Both the position numbers and the translations under genes were made by a program. Below the pieces are notes generated by a model. That model had not been told where the DNA came from. It saw only the letters and a list, made by a program, of their open reading frames with translations, and searched no databases. Below are positions 28,747 to 37,626 of a DNA stretch of 64,000 bases, in pieces. The stretch is from assembly GCF_013346665.1 (NCBI RefSeq), contig NZ_JABVBB010000021.1:434001-498000 (forward strand), given 5' to 3'. Source of the stretch: Sulfitobacter maritimus (GTDB taxonomy: Bacteria > Pseudomonadota > Alphaproteobacteria > Rhodobacterales > Rhodobacteraceae). Numbering within the stretch: position 1 is the stretch's first letter; each line of letters starts with the position of its first letter.

Positions 28747-30246
28747 ATGAACGAGATTACATCGCTGAACGCGAACCAATTGGCTGTGCAGGCCCCGGAA
28801 ACGATGCCCCATTCGATTGAGGCTGAACAACAGTTGTTGGGCGCGATTCTAACCAACAATGACGTCTATGACCGCGTCGCCTCCGTGATCGGTCCTAAAC
28901 ATTTCTATGAGCCGGTTCACGCCCGCATCTTTGACATCGCCGCCCAGCGGATTGCCAAGAACAATCTTGCTTCGCCGGTCACCCTCAAAGCCTTCATGGA
29001 AGACGATGAGGGGCTCAAGGAACTCGGCGGCCCAGCTTATCTTGCTCGCCTTGCAGGGGCCGCGATCAGCGCCTTTGCCGTGCGCGACTATGCGCAGATG
29101 ATCTATGACCTCGCCGTGCGCCGCGACCTGATCCAACTGGGCCGGGATATCGCGTCCAAGGCGGCGCAGGTCGATGTCTCTTCCGAGCCACGCGAGCAGA
29201 TCGTTGAAGCCGAACAGGAACTTTATAAACTGGCCGAACAGGGTCAGGTCGAGAGCGGCTTTCAGTCCTTCCTTAAGGCCGTAACCGACGCCGTTAACGT
29301 GGCCAACGCCGCCTATCAACGTGACGGTGGCCTGTCGGGCGTCTCCACAGGGTTGATTGACATGGATAAGAAACTGGGCGGTCTACACCGCTCTGACCTT
29401 CTGATCCTTGCGGGCCGCCCCTCTATGGGTAAAACCTCGCTTGCCACCAACATCGCTTTCAACGTGGCCAAAGCCTATAAGCGCGGGATCAAGCCTGATG
29501 GCACCGAAGGCGCGATTGATGGTGGGGTTGTGGGTTTTTACAGCCTTGAAATGAGCGCGGAACAGCTTGCCGCGCGTATCCTCTCGGAAGCAGCTGAGAT
29601 TCCCAGCCAGCAGATCCGATCCGGTGACATGACCGAAGCCGAGTTCCGCCGTTTTGTCGATGCCGCCAAGGCGCTGGAAGCCTGCCCGCTCTTCATCGAT
29701 GACACCCCCGCCCTGCCGATCAGCCAACTGGCCGCCCGCGCGCGGCGGCTTAAGCGGACGCATGGGCTTGATGTGTTGATCATTGACTACCTTCAGCTGG
29801 TGCGTGGCACGGGCAAGTCCGAAAACCGCGTAAACGAAATTTCCGAGATCACCATGGGCCTCAAGGCCATCGCCAAGGAACTCGACATTCCGGTGATCGC
29901 CCTGTCGCAGCTCTCGCGTCAGGTGGAAAGCCGGGAAGATAAACGTCCACAGTTGTCGGACCTGCGTGAATCCGGCTCGATCGAGCAGGACGCGGATGTC
30001 GTAATGTTCGTTTACCGCGAAGAGTACTACAAAGAGCGTGAAAAACCCGGCGATCACGAACTTGATAAAATGGCGGCATGGCAGGAAGAGATGGAGCGCC
30101 TGCACGGTCGCGCTGAGGTGGTGATTGGCAAGCAGCGTCACGGCCCAATTGGCACGGTTGACCTCAGCTTTGAGGGCAAGTTTACCCGCTTTGGCAACCT
30201 TGTGCAGCCATGGCAACAGGGCGGCGGCGACGATCAGGAGTTCTGA
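28747..30246 (+). CDS. dnaB: Replicative DNA helicase DnaB
   Basis: 499 residues. The N-terminal domain begins MPHSIEAEQQLLGAIL; the RecA-like domain has Walker A GRPSMGKTS near 221-229, and the LLIIDYLQLV and SQLSRQVE motifs follow. It unwinds DNA ahead of the replication fork as a hexamer. The length is normal and no intein is inserted. Start 28747 (MNEITSLNA) has GGTGAGG upstream; ATG 28735 is an in-frame alternative. The preceding 150 bases hold no gene. Confidence 0.96.
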   Translation: MNEITSLNANQLAVQAPETMPHSIEAEQQLLGAILTNNDVYDRVASVIGPKHFYEPVHARIFDIAAQRIAKNNLASPVTLKAFMEDDEGLKELGGPAYLARLAGAAISAFAVRDYAQMIYDLAVRRDLIQLGRDIASKAAQVDVSSEPREQIVEAEQELYKLAEQGQVESGFQSFLKAVTDAVNVANAAYQRDGGLSGVSTGLIDMDKKLGGLHRSDLLILAGRPSMGKTSLATNIAFNVAKAYKRGIKPDGTEGAIDGGVVGFYSLEMSAEQLAARILSEAAEIPSQQIRSGDMTEAEFRRFVDAAKALEACPLFIDDTPALPISQLAARARRLKRTHGLDVLIIDYLQLVRGTGKSENRVNEISEITMGLKAIAKELDIPVIALSQLSRQVESREDKRPQLSDLRESGSIEQDADVVMFVYREEYYKEREKPGDHELDKMAAWQEEMERLHGRAEVVIGKQRHGPIGTVDLSFEGKFTRFGNLVQPWQQGGGDDQEF

Positions 30247-30331
30247 TCCGCCCGGGCCTCCCGCAACTCCCAACAATCGCGATCCACGCATAAATTCGCA
30301 TTTGTGAATAAAAGGTTTGGATCGCGCCATT

Positions 30332-30352
30332 GCCTTGCTACTCTGGCAAGGC
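30332..30352 (+). promoter_or_regulatory. Leader hairpin upstream of the DsrE-family gene
   Basis: GCCTTGC at 30332-30338 and GCAAGGC at 30346-30352 form a 7-bp stem with a 7-base loop, 50 bases before the start codon. It would lie in the 5' untranslated region. The region 30247-30331 contains an A/T-rich segment (near 30289-30316) that may hold the promoter. Confidence 0.3.
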
Positions 30353-30401
30353 CAGCCGGGCGTCACGCGCCCGCGCCTGCAACCAACTTGGGAGGAACCA
30401 T

Positions 30402-30857
30402 ATGATCAATATCATCCGCGCAATGTGCTTATTGCTGGCCACCAGCCTCGCCTTTGCCGTTCAGGCCGAAGAGACCGAGCGCTATGGCAAGCAGAAGGTT
30501 GTCTATCATATCAATTATGAAGGCGGCGACGGGTCCAAGAAACACCTAGGCGCCATGCGCAATATCCAAAACCACATCAACGCCGTTGGTGCTGAAAACA
30601 TCAATGTCAAAGTCGTGCTGCACGGCAATGGTCTGAGCCTGCTGGCGGATGCCAAGGGAAACGATAAGATGCAGACTTCCGTGTCGTCCCTTAAGGGTCA
30701 GAACGTGAGTTTCCACGTCTGCAACAACACCCTCAAAGGGCGCAAGATCAGCTACGAAAGCGATCTTTATGACGTTTGGGAGGAGGACATCGTGCCTTCC
30801 GGTGTGGCCGAACTCTCGCGGTTGCAGCAGATGGGCTATACCTACATCAAGCCCTGA
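30402..30857 (+). CDS. Secreted DsrE-family protein
   Basis: 151 residues with a clear signal peptide (MINIIRAMCLLLATSLAFAVQA). The mature part has the DsrE-like alpha/beta fold: VVYHINYEGGD, VKVVLHGNGLSLLA, SFHVCNNTLKGR with one conserved cysteine, and the C-terminal VPSGVAELSRLQQMGYTYIKP. Periplasmic single-cysteine DsrE proteins are widespread, with a suspected link to sulfur handling, but their activity is not established. GGAGGA gives a strong start at 30402. It is monocistronic and convergent with the hydrolase. Confidence 0.85.
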   Translation: MINIIRAMCLLLATSLAFAVQAEETERYGKQKVVYHINYEGGDGSKKHLGAMRNIQNHINAVGAENINVKVVLHGNGLSLLADAKGNDKMQTSVSSLKGQNVSFHVCNNTLKGRKISYESDLYDVWEEDIVPSGVAELSRLQQMGYTYIKP

Positions 30858-30863
30858 ATTGCA

Positions 30864-30887
30864 TCGCCCGGGGCTGACCCCGGGCGA
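30864..30887. terminator. Bidirectional hairpin between convergent genes
   Basis: A perfect 10-bp inverted repeat TCGCCCGGGG with loop CTGA sits between the stops of the DsrE gene (30857) and the hydrolase gene (30896). There is no T run, so efficiency is uncertain, but position and stability fit a shared terminator. Confidence 0.6.
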
Positions 30888-30895
30888 CCGGCTGA

Positions 30896-32218
30896 CTACT
30901 CGCCCGCCTTGCGCAGTTCATACATCAGCCCCTTGGCCGTCCCTTCGGGGAAACCTTTCCAATAGCTGTGATCTTCTTTTTCGGTACCGTCCTCGTCCAC
31001 CGACCAGACGCCCGCGTTCGAGTCTTCCACCAGATCGAAATAGTCGGCTTTCTCCGCCTCACCCTTAAGGTAATGATCCAGCCAAGCGGTGACGAAATGC
31101 TGCGCGATATTGTTCATGCGCGCCGTGTCCCAGACCGCATCGGTATAGTGATCTGAGATGTTGAAACCCTTTTCCTCGTTAAAGTAATAGGCCTCTTTGG
31201 GCGCGGGCATTGGCGCGCCGGCGTTGTGACCGGCGTTCATATAAGTCAACAAGCCGCGGTCGACGTTCGAGGTGTTCTCCCAAATCGCCCGCACACCGTC
31301 CTCATAGAGCGATACATCGTCCTGCGACCCGGCAATAAAGAGCATCGGGATTTGCACCCCGGCCAGCCCTTCGGCGTCCCAAAAGCCACGGTTCATTCCC
31401 CAAGGCCCGAATGCCACGGCGGTCTTGATGCGCGGGTCGGGTAAGGTGTTGTGGCTATCAGAACCTGCCTGATGGATGCCCAGCGTCCCATGTGGCGCGC
31501 CCCACGCATAGCCTACGGACGTTTCCGTCACCCCGCCCCCGGCGGTGATAATGGCGCCGTAGCCACCCATGGAGTAGCCGATCAGGCCGGTGTTCTCGGC
31601 GTCATAGAGCCCGGCAAAAGCGCCACCCTCGGCGCTTTTCTGCGCCATCTGCTCCAACACGAACAGTTGGTCGAGGGAGCGGTTCACCAGTGTCGAGCCA
31701 AAGGCGGCCTGCGTGCGATAGGTGCTGTCGGTATGGTCGATGGAGGCGACGACATAACCCTTCGACGCCAGATTTTCAGCCAGATGCGACAGCAGATAGC
31801 GGTTGCCGGGGTAGCCATGGCTGATCAGCACCAGTGGAAAGGTCTCCCCCGTCGCGGGGACGGCGTCGCGCATGGCTTGACCTTCGAGCGTGACCTCCGT
31901 CGTCCCGTCGCGCAGATAGGCTTTGAACGCAGTCTCGCCCTCTGCGCCCTCATCGGCAGGGTAATAGACCTCCACCTTCAGAGGGCGGTCATAGCGCGGC
32001 ATCTCAGCGGGTTTGTCAGCGGCTGGGTCGATTGCAAGGATGTCGATCTGATCAGGATTGGTCATGTCCAAACTGCGCACACCAACCGCATAATCGCCAT
32101 AGGCCGCCAGTTCCGGCGCATTCGGCAGTTGCGTATCAATCCGATTTTCCGCTCCTGCAGCACCGGCCACAAGGCCGAGCGCCATCGCCCCGGCGGTTTT
32201 TCCTATATGTTTCTGCAT
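30896..32218 (-). CDS. Secreted alpha/beta hydrolase (dienelactone hydrolase / PAF-acetylhydrolase-like)
   Basis: 440 residues with a signal peptide (MQKHIGKTAGAMALGLVAGAAGA). The nucleophile elbow reads IGYSMGGYG, the oxyanion region ISHGYPGNR, a likely catalytic Asp lies in FIAGSQDDVS, and a His lies in MNAGHNAG. The fold resembles platelet-activating-factor acetylhydrolase and chlorophyllase-like esterases. Exported to the periplasm or outside. The substrate is unknown; an ester or lipid is likely. Monocistronic and convergent with the DsrE gene. Confidence 0.8.
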   Translation of the reverse strand: MQKHIGKTAGAMALGLVAGAAGAENRIDTQLPNAPELAAYGDYAVGVRSLDMTNPDQIDILAIDPAADKPAEMPRYDRPLKVEVYYPADEGAEGETAFKAYLRDGTTEVTLEGQAMRDAVPATGETFPLVLISHGYPGNRYLLSHLAENLASKGYVVASIDHTDSTYRTQAAFGSTLVNRSLDQLFVLEQMAQKSAEGGAFAGLYDAENTGLIGYSMGGYGAIITAGGGVTETSVGYAWGAPHGTLGIHQAGSDSHNTLPDPRIKTAVAFGPWGMNRGFWDAEGLAGVQIPMLFIAGSQDDVSLYEDGVRAIWENTSNVDRGLLTYMNAGHNAGAPMPAPKEAYYFNEEKGFNISDHYTDAVWDTARMNNIAQHFVTAWLDHYLKGEAEKADYFDLVEDSNAGVWSVDEDGTEKEDHSYWKGFPEGTAKGLMYELRKAGE

Positions 32219-32310
32219 GGCTGATCCTCTCCCTCTCCTGATGGAGACAGCCTAGTCCTGCGCACTCATCGCGCAAGCATGCTGCGCGTGACGTTACGGC
32301 ACTTGGCGGG

Positions 32311-33036
32311 TCAGCTTCGTGCCGCGCGGGCGATCTCGGCAGCGCTCAACTCGTACTTGGGCGCGAACCTATGTCGTGCGGCCACAAGTCGGGGATCGTC
32401 GGGCTGAAGGCCTAAGGTGCGGATAAAGGCGATGCGCTGTTGTTGTTTCAACGCTTCTGTGTCGATATCGGTCCCCATCGCGCGATCTATGATTTGCCCA
32501 CCGGGGCTGACGTGAAACCATTTGTTGAAGTCGCGAAAGTGGTGCTGGTTGTGCAGTCGGGTGACGTGGCGCTCCAGCGCCGTTTTCGGCAGGTTGAGGT
32601 GCGCTGTCATATGGAACCATTCGTAGCTTAGAAAGGTCAGCACCCCGCCCACCGGCACAACTGCAGTGGCGATCCAAACCGCGGTCTCTGCCCCCAGGAG
32701 CGTCATCACACCCCACACCAGCAGAAAATTCCCGACGAGCATCGGCAGGGCCACCCAGACTGGGACAAAGAACAGCCCGTGGTTGGTGGGGAAATCATGA
32801 TGCCCGTAATGCGCGCGGTAGAGCAGATCGAAAGCCCATTGTCGCTTCGGCGGGTGCAAGTGAAAGACATAGCGATGCAGGTTATATTCATTAAGCATCT
32901 GCGCCACGACCCCGAGCGGCACCAGCGCCCAGCACCAGACCGGCGCATGCAACAGCATCGCGACGACACCTACGGCACAAGCCAGCGCCATCAATGCCAC
33001 CCCGGCATGGCCAAACATAATTTTGATACGCGTCAC
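32311..33036 (-). CDS. Fatty-acid hydroxylase superfamily membrane protein
   Basis: 241 residues from GTG 33036, chosen because GGAGGGG lies upstream. Histidine clusters typical of di-iron hydroxylases and desaturases are visible: HRYVFH, HYGHH, HMTAH and HNQHH. At least four hydrophobic segments lie between them, including VALMALACAVGVVAMLL and WVALPMLVGNFLLVWGV. The family hydroxylates lipids, sterols or carotenoids. No carotenoid or sterol genes are adjacent, so the substrate is open. An ATG at 33015 is an alternative start. Confidence 0.8.
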   Translation of the reverse strand: MTRIKIMFGHAGVALMALACAVGVVAMLLHAPVWCWALVPLGVVAQMLNEYNLHRYVFHLHPPKRQWAFDLLYRAHYGHHDFPTNHGLFFVPVWVALPMLVGNFLLVWGVMTLLGAETAVWIATAVVPVGGVLTFLSYEWFHMTAHLNLPKTALERHVTRLHNQHHFRDFNKWFHVSPGGQIIDRAMGTDIDTEALKQQQRIAFIRTLGLQPDDPRLVAARHRFAPKYELSAAEIARAARS

Positions 33037-33158
33037 ACCACCGCCCCTCCCGGCTAGGTGTCTCAACTGTATCAAAACTGGGACGCTCCTGTCGCGCTTG
33101 ACGTGGCGTTGATCAGTGCCTCTTGACCTTAGGCAGCGCGCCGCCCAAACCATCGGCC

Positions 33159-34202
33159 ATGAGCACCGCGACCCTGACAATCGACCTCACCGCCCTCGCC
33201 GACAACTGGCGCGCGCTTGATAGAAAAACACAGTGCGAGACTGGCGCTGTGGTAAAGGCTGATGGCTACGGTCTGGGGGCCGCTCAGGTCGGCAAGACGC
33301 TGGCGAAGGCCGGGGCGCGCAAGTTCTTTGTCGCACAGGCCGAAGAAGGGCTGGCCCTGCGCGACGCGCTTGGCCCCGGCCCGGAGATTAACGTATTTTC
33401 TGGCCATATGGCCGGTGATGCAGAGGTGATCCGTGGCGCGGCGTTGACCCCGATGATCAATTCCACCGATCAACTCCTGCGCCAGATGGAGGCCCTGCCC
33501 GGCCACCCCTTTGGCATTCAGTTGGACAGTGGGATGAACCGGTTGGGGATGGAGCCTGCGGAATGGGCGGCGCTGCGCGATATCGTTTTGGCCCAACGGC
33601 CAACTCTCGTGATGTCGCATCTTGCCTGTTCGGACGCGCCAGAGCATCCCACCAATGCCGCGCAGTTAAAGTGCTTCCAAGACATGACCCACGGTATCGA
33701 CGCGCCGCGCTCGCTGTCGGCCACCGGGGGGATCTTGCTCGGCGCGGACTATCATTTTGACGTGACCCGCCCCGGAATTGGTCTTTATGGCGGTCGGCCC
33801 TTTAAGGACGCACGGCCCGTGGTCACACTGGACATTCCGGTAATCCAGACTCGCGAATTGGCGGCTGGCGAATGTGTGGGCTACGGTGACAGTTGGACCG
33901 CGCAGGGGCCGACTGTGGTGGCGACCGTCTCAGGCGGCTATGCGGACGGATTGCTGCGCGCCATCGGCAAGACGCCGGGTCGGGCTGGCTTTTATCACGA
34001 AGGACAGCGCTTGCCGATTTTGGGACGTGTCTCGATGGATCTGATCACTGTCGATGTAACCGCACTGAGCGAGGTGCCAGACACGCTGCGCCTGATTGGT
34101 GAAGCGCAAGGCGTCGATGATTTGGCTGATTGGGCTGACACGATTGGCTATGAAATACTGACATCGCTCAGCGCCCGCTACGCTCGATACTATCAGGGGT
34201 AA
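33159..34202 (+). CDS. alr: Alanine racemase
   Basis: 347 residues. The PLP-binding Lys33 is in [11 protein letters not shown] and the second catalytic residue Tyr241 in [19 protein letters not shown] is a further signature. It provides D-alanine for peptidoglycan. Start 33159 ([10 protein letters not shown]) fits the family. The region to the next gene (34203-34457) is A/T-rich and holds a possible sigma-factor site. Whether it is a biosynthetic or catabolic racemase cannot be told; no D-amino-acid dehydrogenase gene is nearby. Confidence 0.95.
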   Translation: MSTATLTIDLTALADNWRALDRKTQCETGAVVKADGYGLGAAQVGKTLAKAGARKFFVAQAEEGLALRDALGPGPEINVFSGHMAGDAEVIRGAALTPMINSTDQLLRQMEALPGHPFGIQLDSGMNRLGMEPAEWAALRDIVLAQRPTLVMSHLACSDAPEHPTNAAQLKCFQDMTHGIDAPRSLSATGGILLGADYHFDVTRPGIGLYGGRPFKDARPVVTLDIPVIQTRELAAGECVGYGDSWTAQGPTVVATVSGGYADGLLRAIGKTPGRAGFYHEGQRLPILGRVSMDLITVDVTALSEVPDTLRLIGEAQGVDDLADWADTIGYEILTSLSARYARYYQG

Positions 34203-34392
34203 GCGCGGCCCGCATTTCGCGCACAGGCAGAATTAGCGGTGCAGTGCAACCCTGTCAACTAAAGTCCTTACGCGATTTTTCACCGATCACGACAGAGTGA
34301 AAAACCTAAATATTTCATTTACGGCCAGACACTTACGCAAGCGCACTCAGTTTGTGCAGCGATTTTTCGCGCATTTATGTTAGGATAGGCGG

Positions 34393-34417
34393 GAACAAAG
34401 CGAGTCAAATGGGGTTT
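34393..34417 (+). promoter_or_regulatory. Possible EcfG-type promoter (GGAAC-N16-GGTT)
   Basis: GGAAC at 34393-34397 is followed by 16 bases and GGTT, one base from the alphaproteobacterial general-stress consensus GGAAC-N16/17-CGTT. The start codon lies about 40 bases downstream. The two arms AAGCGAGT (34399-34406) and ACTCGCTT (34430-34437) also form an inverted repeat across it. A weaker match than the one upstream of the OmpA gene. Confidence 0.3.
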
Positions 34418-34457
34418 TCTCGGCAGAAACTCGCTTATCTTCCAGGGGGGAGAATGA

Positions 34458-35270
34458 ATGACCCAGCTTCGTGATTTTACGCATATCGTACAATATATTT
34501 TCCAACGAATTGCCCTCGCCTTATTTCTAATTGCGGCGGTGGCCTTAACTTTCGCCAGCGCAATGGCTGCGTTTGGCCTGTGGAATTGGATCAGCCTGCC
34601 ACTTGAATACAACGGCGCAGTTGTCGAAAACGCCGGCATGTATGCCCAACTGGCACTGACCGCTCTGGCCATTGGCCTTTGCTTTTTCCTACCCACCAAC
34701 CGCCGCGTGATGCAGTTGGAGAATTCGCACCGTCAATTCGCTGTCGGCATGCAGGATGTGGCGCGGGCCTATGCGGCTGTTCATGCGGCAGACCGGGCCG
34801 AGAATTTTCAGCTCAGCTCTGAGTTTGACTCGGTGCGCGAGCGTCTCGCCTATCTGCGGGACCACCCTGATCTGAGCACGCTTGAGCCTGCGGTGCTTGA
34901 GATGGCCGCTCAGATGAGCCATGTGGCTCGTGATTTAGCGGAAGTCTACTCGGACGATAAAATCGCCCGCGCCCGCAGTTTCCTCAAACAGCGTCAGGAA
35001 GAAGTTGAACTGTTCAACGACCGCCTTGATCAAGCCAAAGCCATTTCTACTGAAATGAAACATTGGCTGCACGAAGTCGAACTCGAAGAAAGCGTTGCTA
35101 TCGCCCAGCTTGAGCGTCTGCGTGATGAGATGCAGGAGATCATGCCGGAACTTGGTATGGAGCGCGTCGTTCCTACGGACGACAAAGCCCCCACGGCAAC
35201 GCCGTTTAAGGCCGATCCGACCACGTTGGATAACATCGTGATCGATCTGCCCCCGAAAGCCGCAGAGTAA
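34458..35270 (+). CDS. Membrane protein with two N-terminal helices and a long coiled coil
   Basis: 270 residues. Two membrane helices (about 16-42, FQRIALALFLIAAVALTFAS; about 62-80, MYAQLALTALAIGLCFFLP) are followed by a charged helical region of roughly 150 residues likely to form coiled coils (for example ARSFLKQRQEEVELFNDRLD). The C-terminus is disordered. I do not recognise a characterised family; it may appear as a DNA repair protein in some roseobacter genomes because radA follows. GGGGGGA precedes ATG 34458. A terminator separates it from radA, so it is its own unit. Confidence 0.8.
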   Translation: MTQLRDFTHIVQYIFQRIALALFLIAAVALTFASAMAAFGLWNWISLPLEYNGAVVENAGMYAQLALTALAIGLCFFLPTNRRVMQLENSHRQFAVGMQDVARAYAAVHAADRAENFQLSSEFDSVRERLAYLRDHPDLSTLEPAVLEMAAQMSHVARDLAEVYSDDKIARARSFLKQRQEEVELFNDRLDQAKAISTEMKHWLHEVELEESVAIAQLERLRDEMQEIMPELGMERVVPTDDKAPTATPFKADPTTLDNIVIDLPPKAAE

Positions 35271-35290
35271 GTCCCGCGGCTGTAGCCCGA

Positions 35291-35329
35291 CCGTTGGCGT
35301 TCCACCCCCTGGAACCAAAGCGCCAACGG
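35291..35329 (+). terminator. Hairpin terminator after the coiled-coil membrane protein
   Basis: CCGTTGGCG at 35291-35299 pairs with CGCCAACGG at 35321-35329, with an inner TTCC/GGAA pairing. A short T run (GTTTTCCC) follows about 7 bases later. Confidence 0.6.
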
Positions 35330-35378
35330 CCGGGCGTTTTCCCTTTGACGCTGCTCAAACCCTGCGCGACAAGGGCCT

Positions 35379-36746
35379 ATGGCAAAATCCTCCTCAAGTT
35401 TTTCGTGCACCGAATGTGGTGCCAAACATTCCAAGTGGTCCGGGCGCTGTGACGCCTGCGGCGCTTGGAATTCCATCGTTGAAGACAAGGGCATTTCCTC
35501 TGGCCCGCCCAGCAAATCGCTTGGGGCAAGACGCGGCTCTAGTATTGAGTTGACCGATCTTGCAACACAGGAAACCCCGCCCCCCCGCGCCCATTCCGGC
35601 ATCGCCGAGCTAGATCGCGTATTGGGCGGCGGATTGGTCCCTTCCTCAGCCATTTTGGTGGGCGGTGATCCGGGTATCGGTAAGTCAACGCTGCTGCTAC
35701 AGGCGGCCGCGCATTTCGCGCAATCCGGGCTTAAAACCATCTATGTCAGCGGCGAGGAAGCCAGCGCCCAAGTCCGCATGCGCGCGCAGCGTCTTGGGCT
35801 TGCCGACGCCCCGGTGAAACTGGCGGCGGAGACCAATCTGCGCGACATCCTAACCACACTCGAAGCAGAGCGGCCCCAATTGGCGATTATCGACTCTATC
35901 CAGACCATGTGGGCCGATAACGTCGAAAGCGCCCCCGGTTCGGTTAGTCAGGTGCGTGCGGCAGCGCATGAGCTGACCAGCTTTGCCAAACGGCGCGGTG
36001 TGGCGGTCATACTGGTCGGCCATGTCACCAAAGAAGGCCAGATCGCCGGTCCCCGTGTGGTTGAGCATATGGTCGACACGGTACTTTATTTCGAAGGCGA
36101 GCGCGGCCATCAGTTCCGCATCCTTCGCGCGGTTAAGAACCGTTTTGGCCCGGCGGATGAGATTGGCGTATTTGAAATGACCGGCGGTGGCTTGACTGAA
36201 GTGACCAACCCGTCAGCGCTGTTTCTGTCAGAGCGTGGCCAACCCTCGCCCGGCTCCGTGGTCTTTGCAGGCATCGAAGGCACCCGGCCTGTCTTGGTCG
36301 AACTCCAAGCATTGGTGGCCCCTTCCCCACATTCACAAGCCAGACGGACCGTGGTCGGCTGGGATTCGGGGCGGCTGGCGATGATTCTGGCCGTTTTGGA
36401 GGCGCGCTGTGGCATCCCCTTTGCCGGGCTTGACGTCTATCTAAACGTCGCCGGCGGTATGAAGATTTCCGAACCCGCCGCTGATTTGGCGGTGGCAGCC
36501 GCCATTCTATCCGCCCGCGAAGATGCCGCCTTGCCTGCCGAAACTGTGGTTTTCGGGGAAATAAGTCTTTCGGGTGCGCTGCGTCCTGCCAGCCAGACCG
36601 AAAACAGGTTGAAAGAGGCGCAAAAACTTGGTTTTACGAGCGCTATTGCACCGCGTGGCGGCAAAGCCGTTGGTGCGACCGGAATTGCGCTAAATACCAT
36701 GAGCGATCTGACCGGTTTTGTTGGCGAAATCTTCGGGGCGGGCTGA
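35379..36746 (+). CDS. radA: DNA repair protein RadA (Sms)
   Basis: 455 residues. The four-cysteine zinc finger is complete (Cys10, 13, 24, 27). Walker A GGDPGIGKST is at 95-104, the RadA motif KNRFG near 253, and a Lon-like C-terminal domain follows. RadA is a branch-migration helicase that processes recombination intermediates with RecA. The downstream cvpA starts 28 bases after the stop, so the two probably share a transcript. Confidence 0.97.
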   Translation: MAKSSSSFSCTECGAKHSKWSGRCDACGAWNSIVEDKGISSGPPSKSLGARRGSSIELTDLATQETPPPRAHSGIAELDRVLGGGLVPSSAILVGGDPGIGKSTLLLQAAAHFAQSGLKTIYVSGEEASAQVRMRAQRLGLADAPVKLAAETNLRDILTTLEAERPQLAIIDSIQTMWADNVESAPGSVSQVRAAAHELTSFAKRRGVAVILVGHVTKEGQIAGPRVVEHMVDTVLYFEGERGHQFRILRAVKNRFGPADEIGVFEMTGGGLTEVTNPSALFLSERGQPSPGSVVFAGIEGTRPVLVELQALVAPSPHSQARRTVVGWDSGRLAMILAVLEARCGIPFAGLDVYLNVAGGMKISEPAADLAVAAAILSAREDAALPAETVVFGEISLSGALRPASQTENRLKEAQKLGFTSAIAPRGGKAVGATGIALNTMSDLTGFVGEIFGAG

Positions 36747-36773
36747 CCTCCCCAATATAAGGGCAAGACGCGC

Positions 36774-37328
36774 ATGGACGGTTTTACCATTGTTGACGGA
36801 ATTGTGGCGGTGGTCATCGTGCTTTCAGCGCTGCTGGCTTATGGCCGCGGGCTGGTGCGCGAGTTGATGGCCATTGTGGGCTGGATCGCAGCGGCGGTTC
36901 TTGCCTTTCTCTTCGCCCCGCAGGTGGAGCCTTTGGTGCGGGAGTTGCCCTATGTTGGTGAGTTCCTGGCCGATAGCTGCGAATTGTCCGTGATTGGCGC
37001 CTTCGCGCTGGTCTTTGCGACTGCATTGATCGTGGTCTCGCTCTTTACGCCGCTGTTTTCCTCGCTGGTGCATCGCTCGATGCTGGGCGGTGTCGATCAG
37101 GGCTTGGGCTTCATCTTTGGTGTGGTGCGCGGCGTGGTGCTCGTGGCGATTGCCTTCTTTGTCTATGACACGGTGATCACCGGCGAGCGTGCCGAGACTG
37201 TCGACAACAGCCGTTCCGCCGCTGTCTTCTCGCAGTTCACTGGCCAGATCGACGACCAAGACCCGCAAGAGGCGCTTGGCTGGATCACCAACCGCTACGA
37301 AGCTTTGGTTGGTAAGTGCAGCGCCTAA
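36774..37328 (+). CDS. cvpA: CvpA family inner membrane protein
   Basis: 184 residues with four predicted helices. The first reads GIVAVVIVLSALLAYGRGLV, then LMAIVGWIAAAVLAFLFAP, LSVIGAFALVFATALIVVSLF and GVVRGVVLVAIAFFVYD. The N-terminal segment (VDGIVAVVIVLSALLAYGRG) is typical of the family. CvpA is needed for colicin V export in Escherichia coli and contributes to envelope robustness; its molecular role is unclear. The purF gene follows, the usual order in proteobacteria. Confidence 0.9.
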   Translation: MDGFTIVDGIVAVVIVLSALLAYGRGLVRELMAIVGWIAAAVLAFLFAPQVEPLVRELPYVGEFLADSCELSVIGAFALVFATALIVVSLFTPLFSSLVHRSMLGGVDQGLGFIFGVVRGVVLVAIAFFVYDTVITGERAETVDNSRSAAVFSQFTGQIDDQDPQEALGWITNRYEALVGKCSA

Positions 37329-37364
37329 GCGCGTTAGCCATTCCTTAACCCCATGCATTTAATC

Positions 37365-37389
37365 AGGCGCCCCGTATTCGAGGGCGCCT
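37365..37389 (+). terminator. Hairpin in the cvpA-purF gap
   Basis: AGGCGCCC at 37365-37372 and GGGCGCCT at 37382-37389 form an 8-bp stem with a 9-base loop. T content after it is low (GTGTCGTTCT), so it may be a weak terminator or attenuator. The remaining 37390-37626 shows no convincing gene. Confidence 0.4.
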
Positions 37390-37626
37390 GTGTCGTTCTA
37401 TAGACCGAAAAACGGGATTTTATGCGTTCGGCACGGTGTCCACGCCGCTCATCATCCTGCGGGATGACGAAAACCTGCGAGAAACAAACAGGTCATCGCC
37501 TTGATGAACCTACAGTATTCGGCTTGAGCGTGACCGAGCGTCACATCCGGGGTGACAGGGGCGCGCGAAGCCCCTACATAGGCCGTGATCTCACCCGGAA
37601 CCGGAGTTGCCCCGTTGTCCAAAATC

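Noticed and set aside
28747-30246. Intein in dnaB
   Set aside because: Length is normal and the helicase motifs are uninterrupted.
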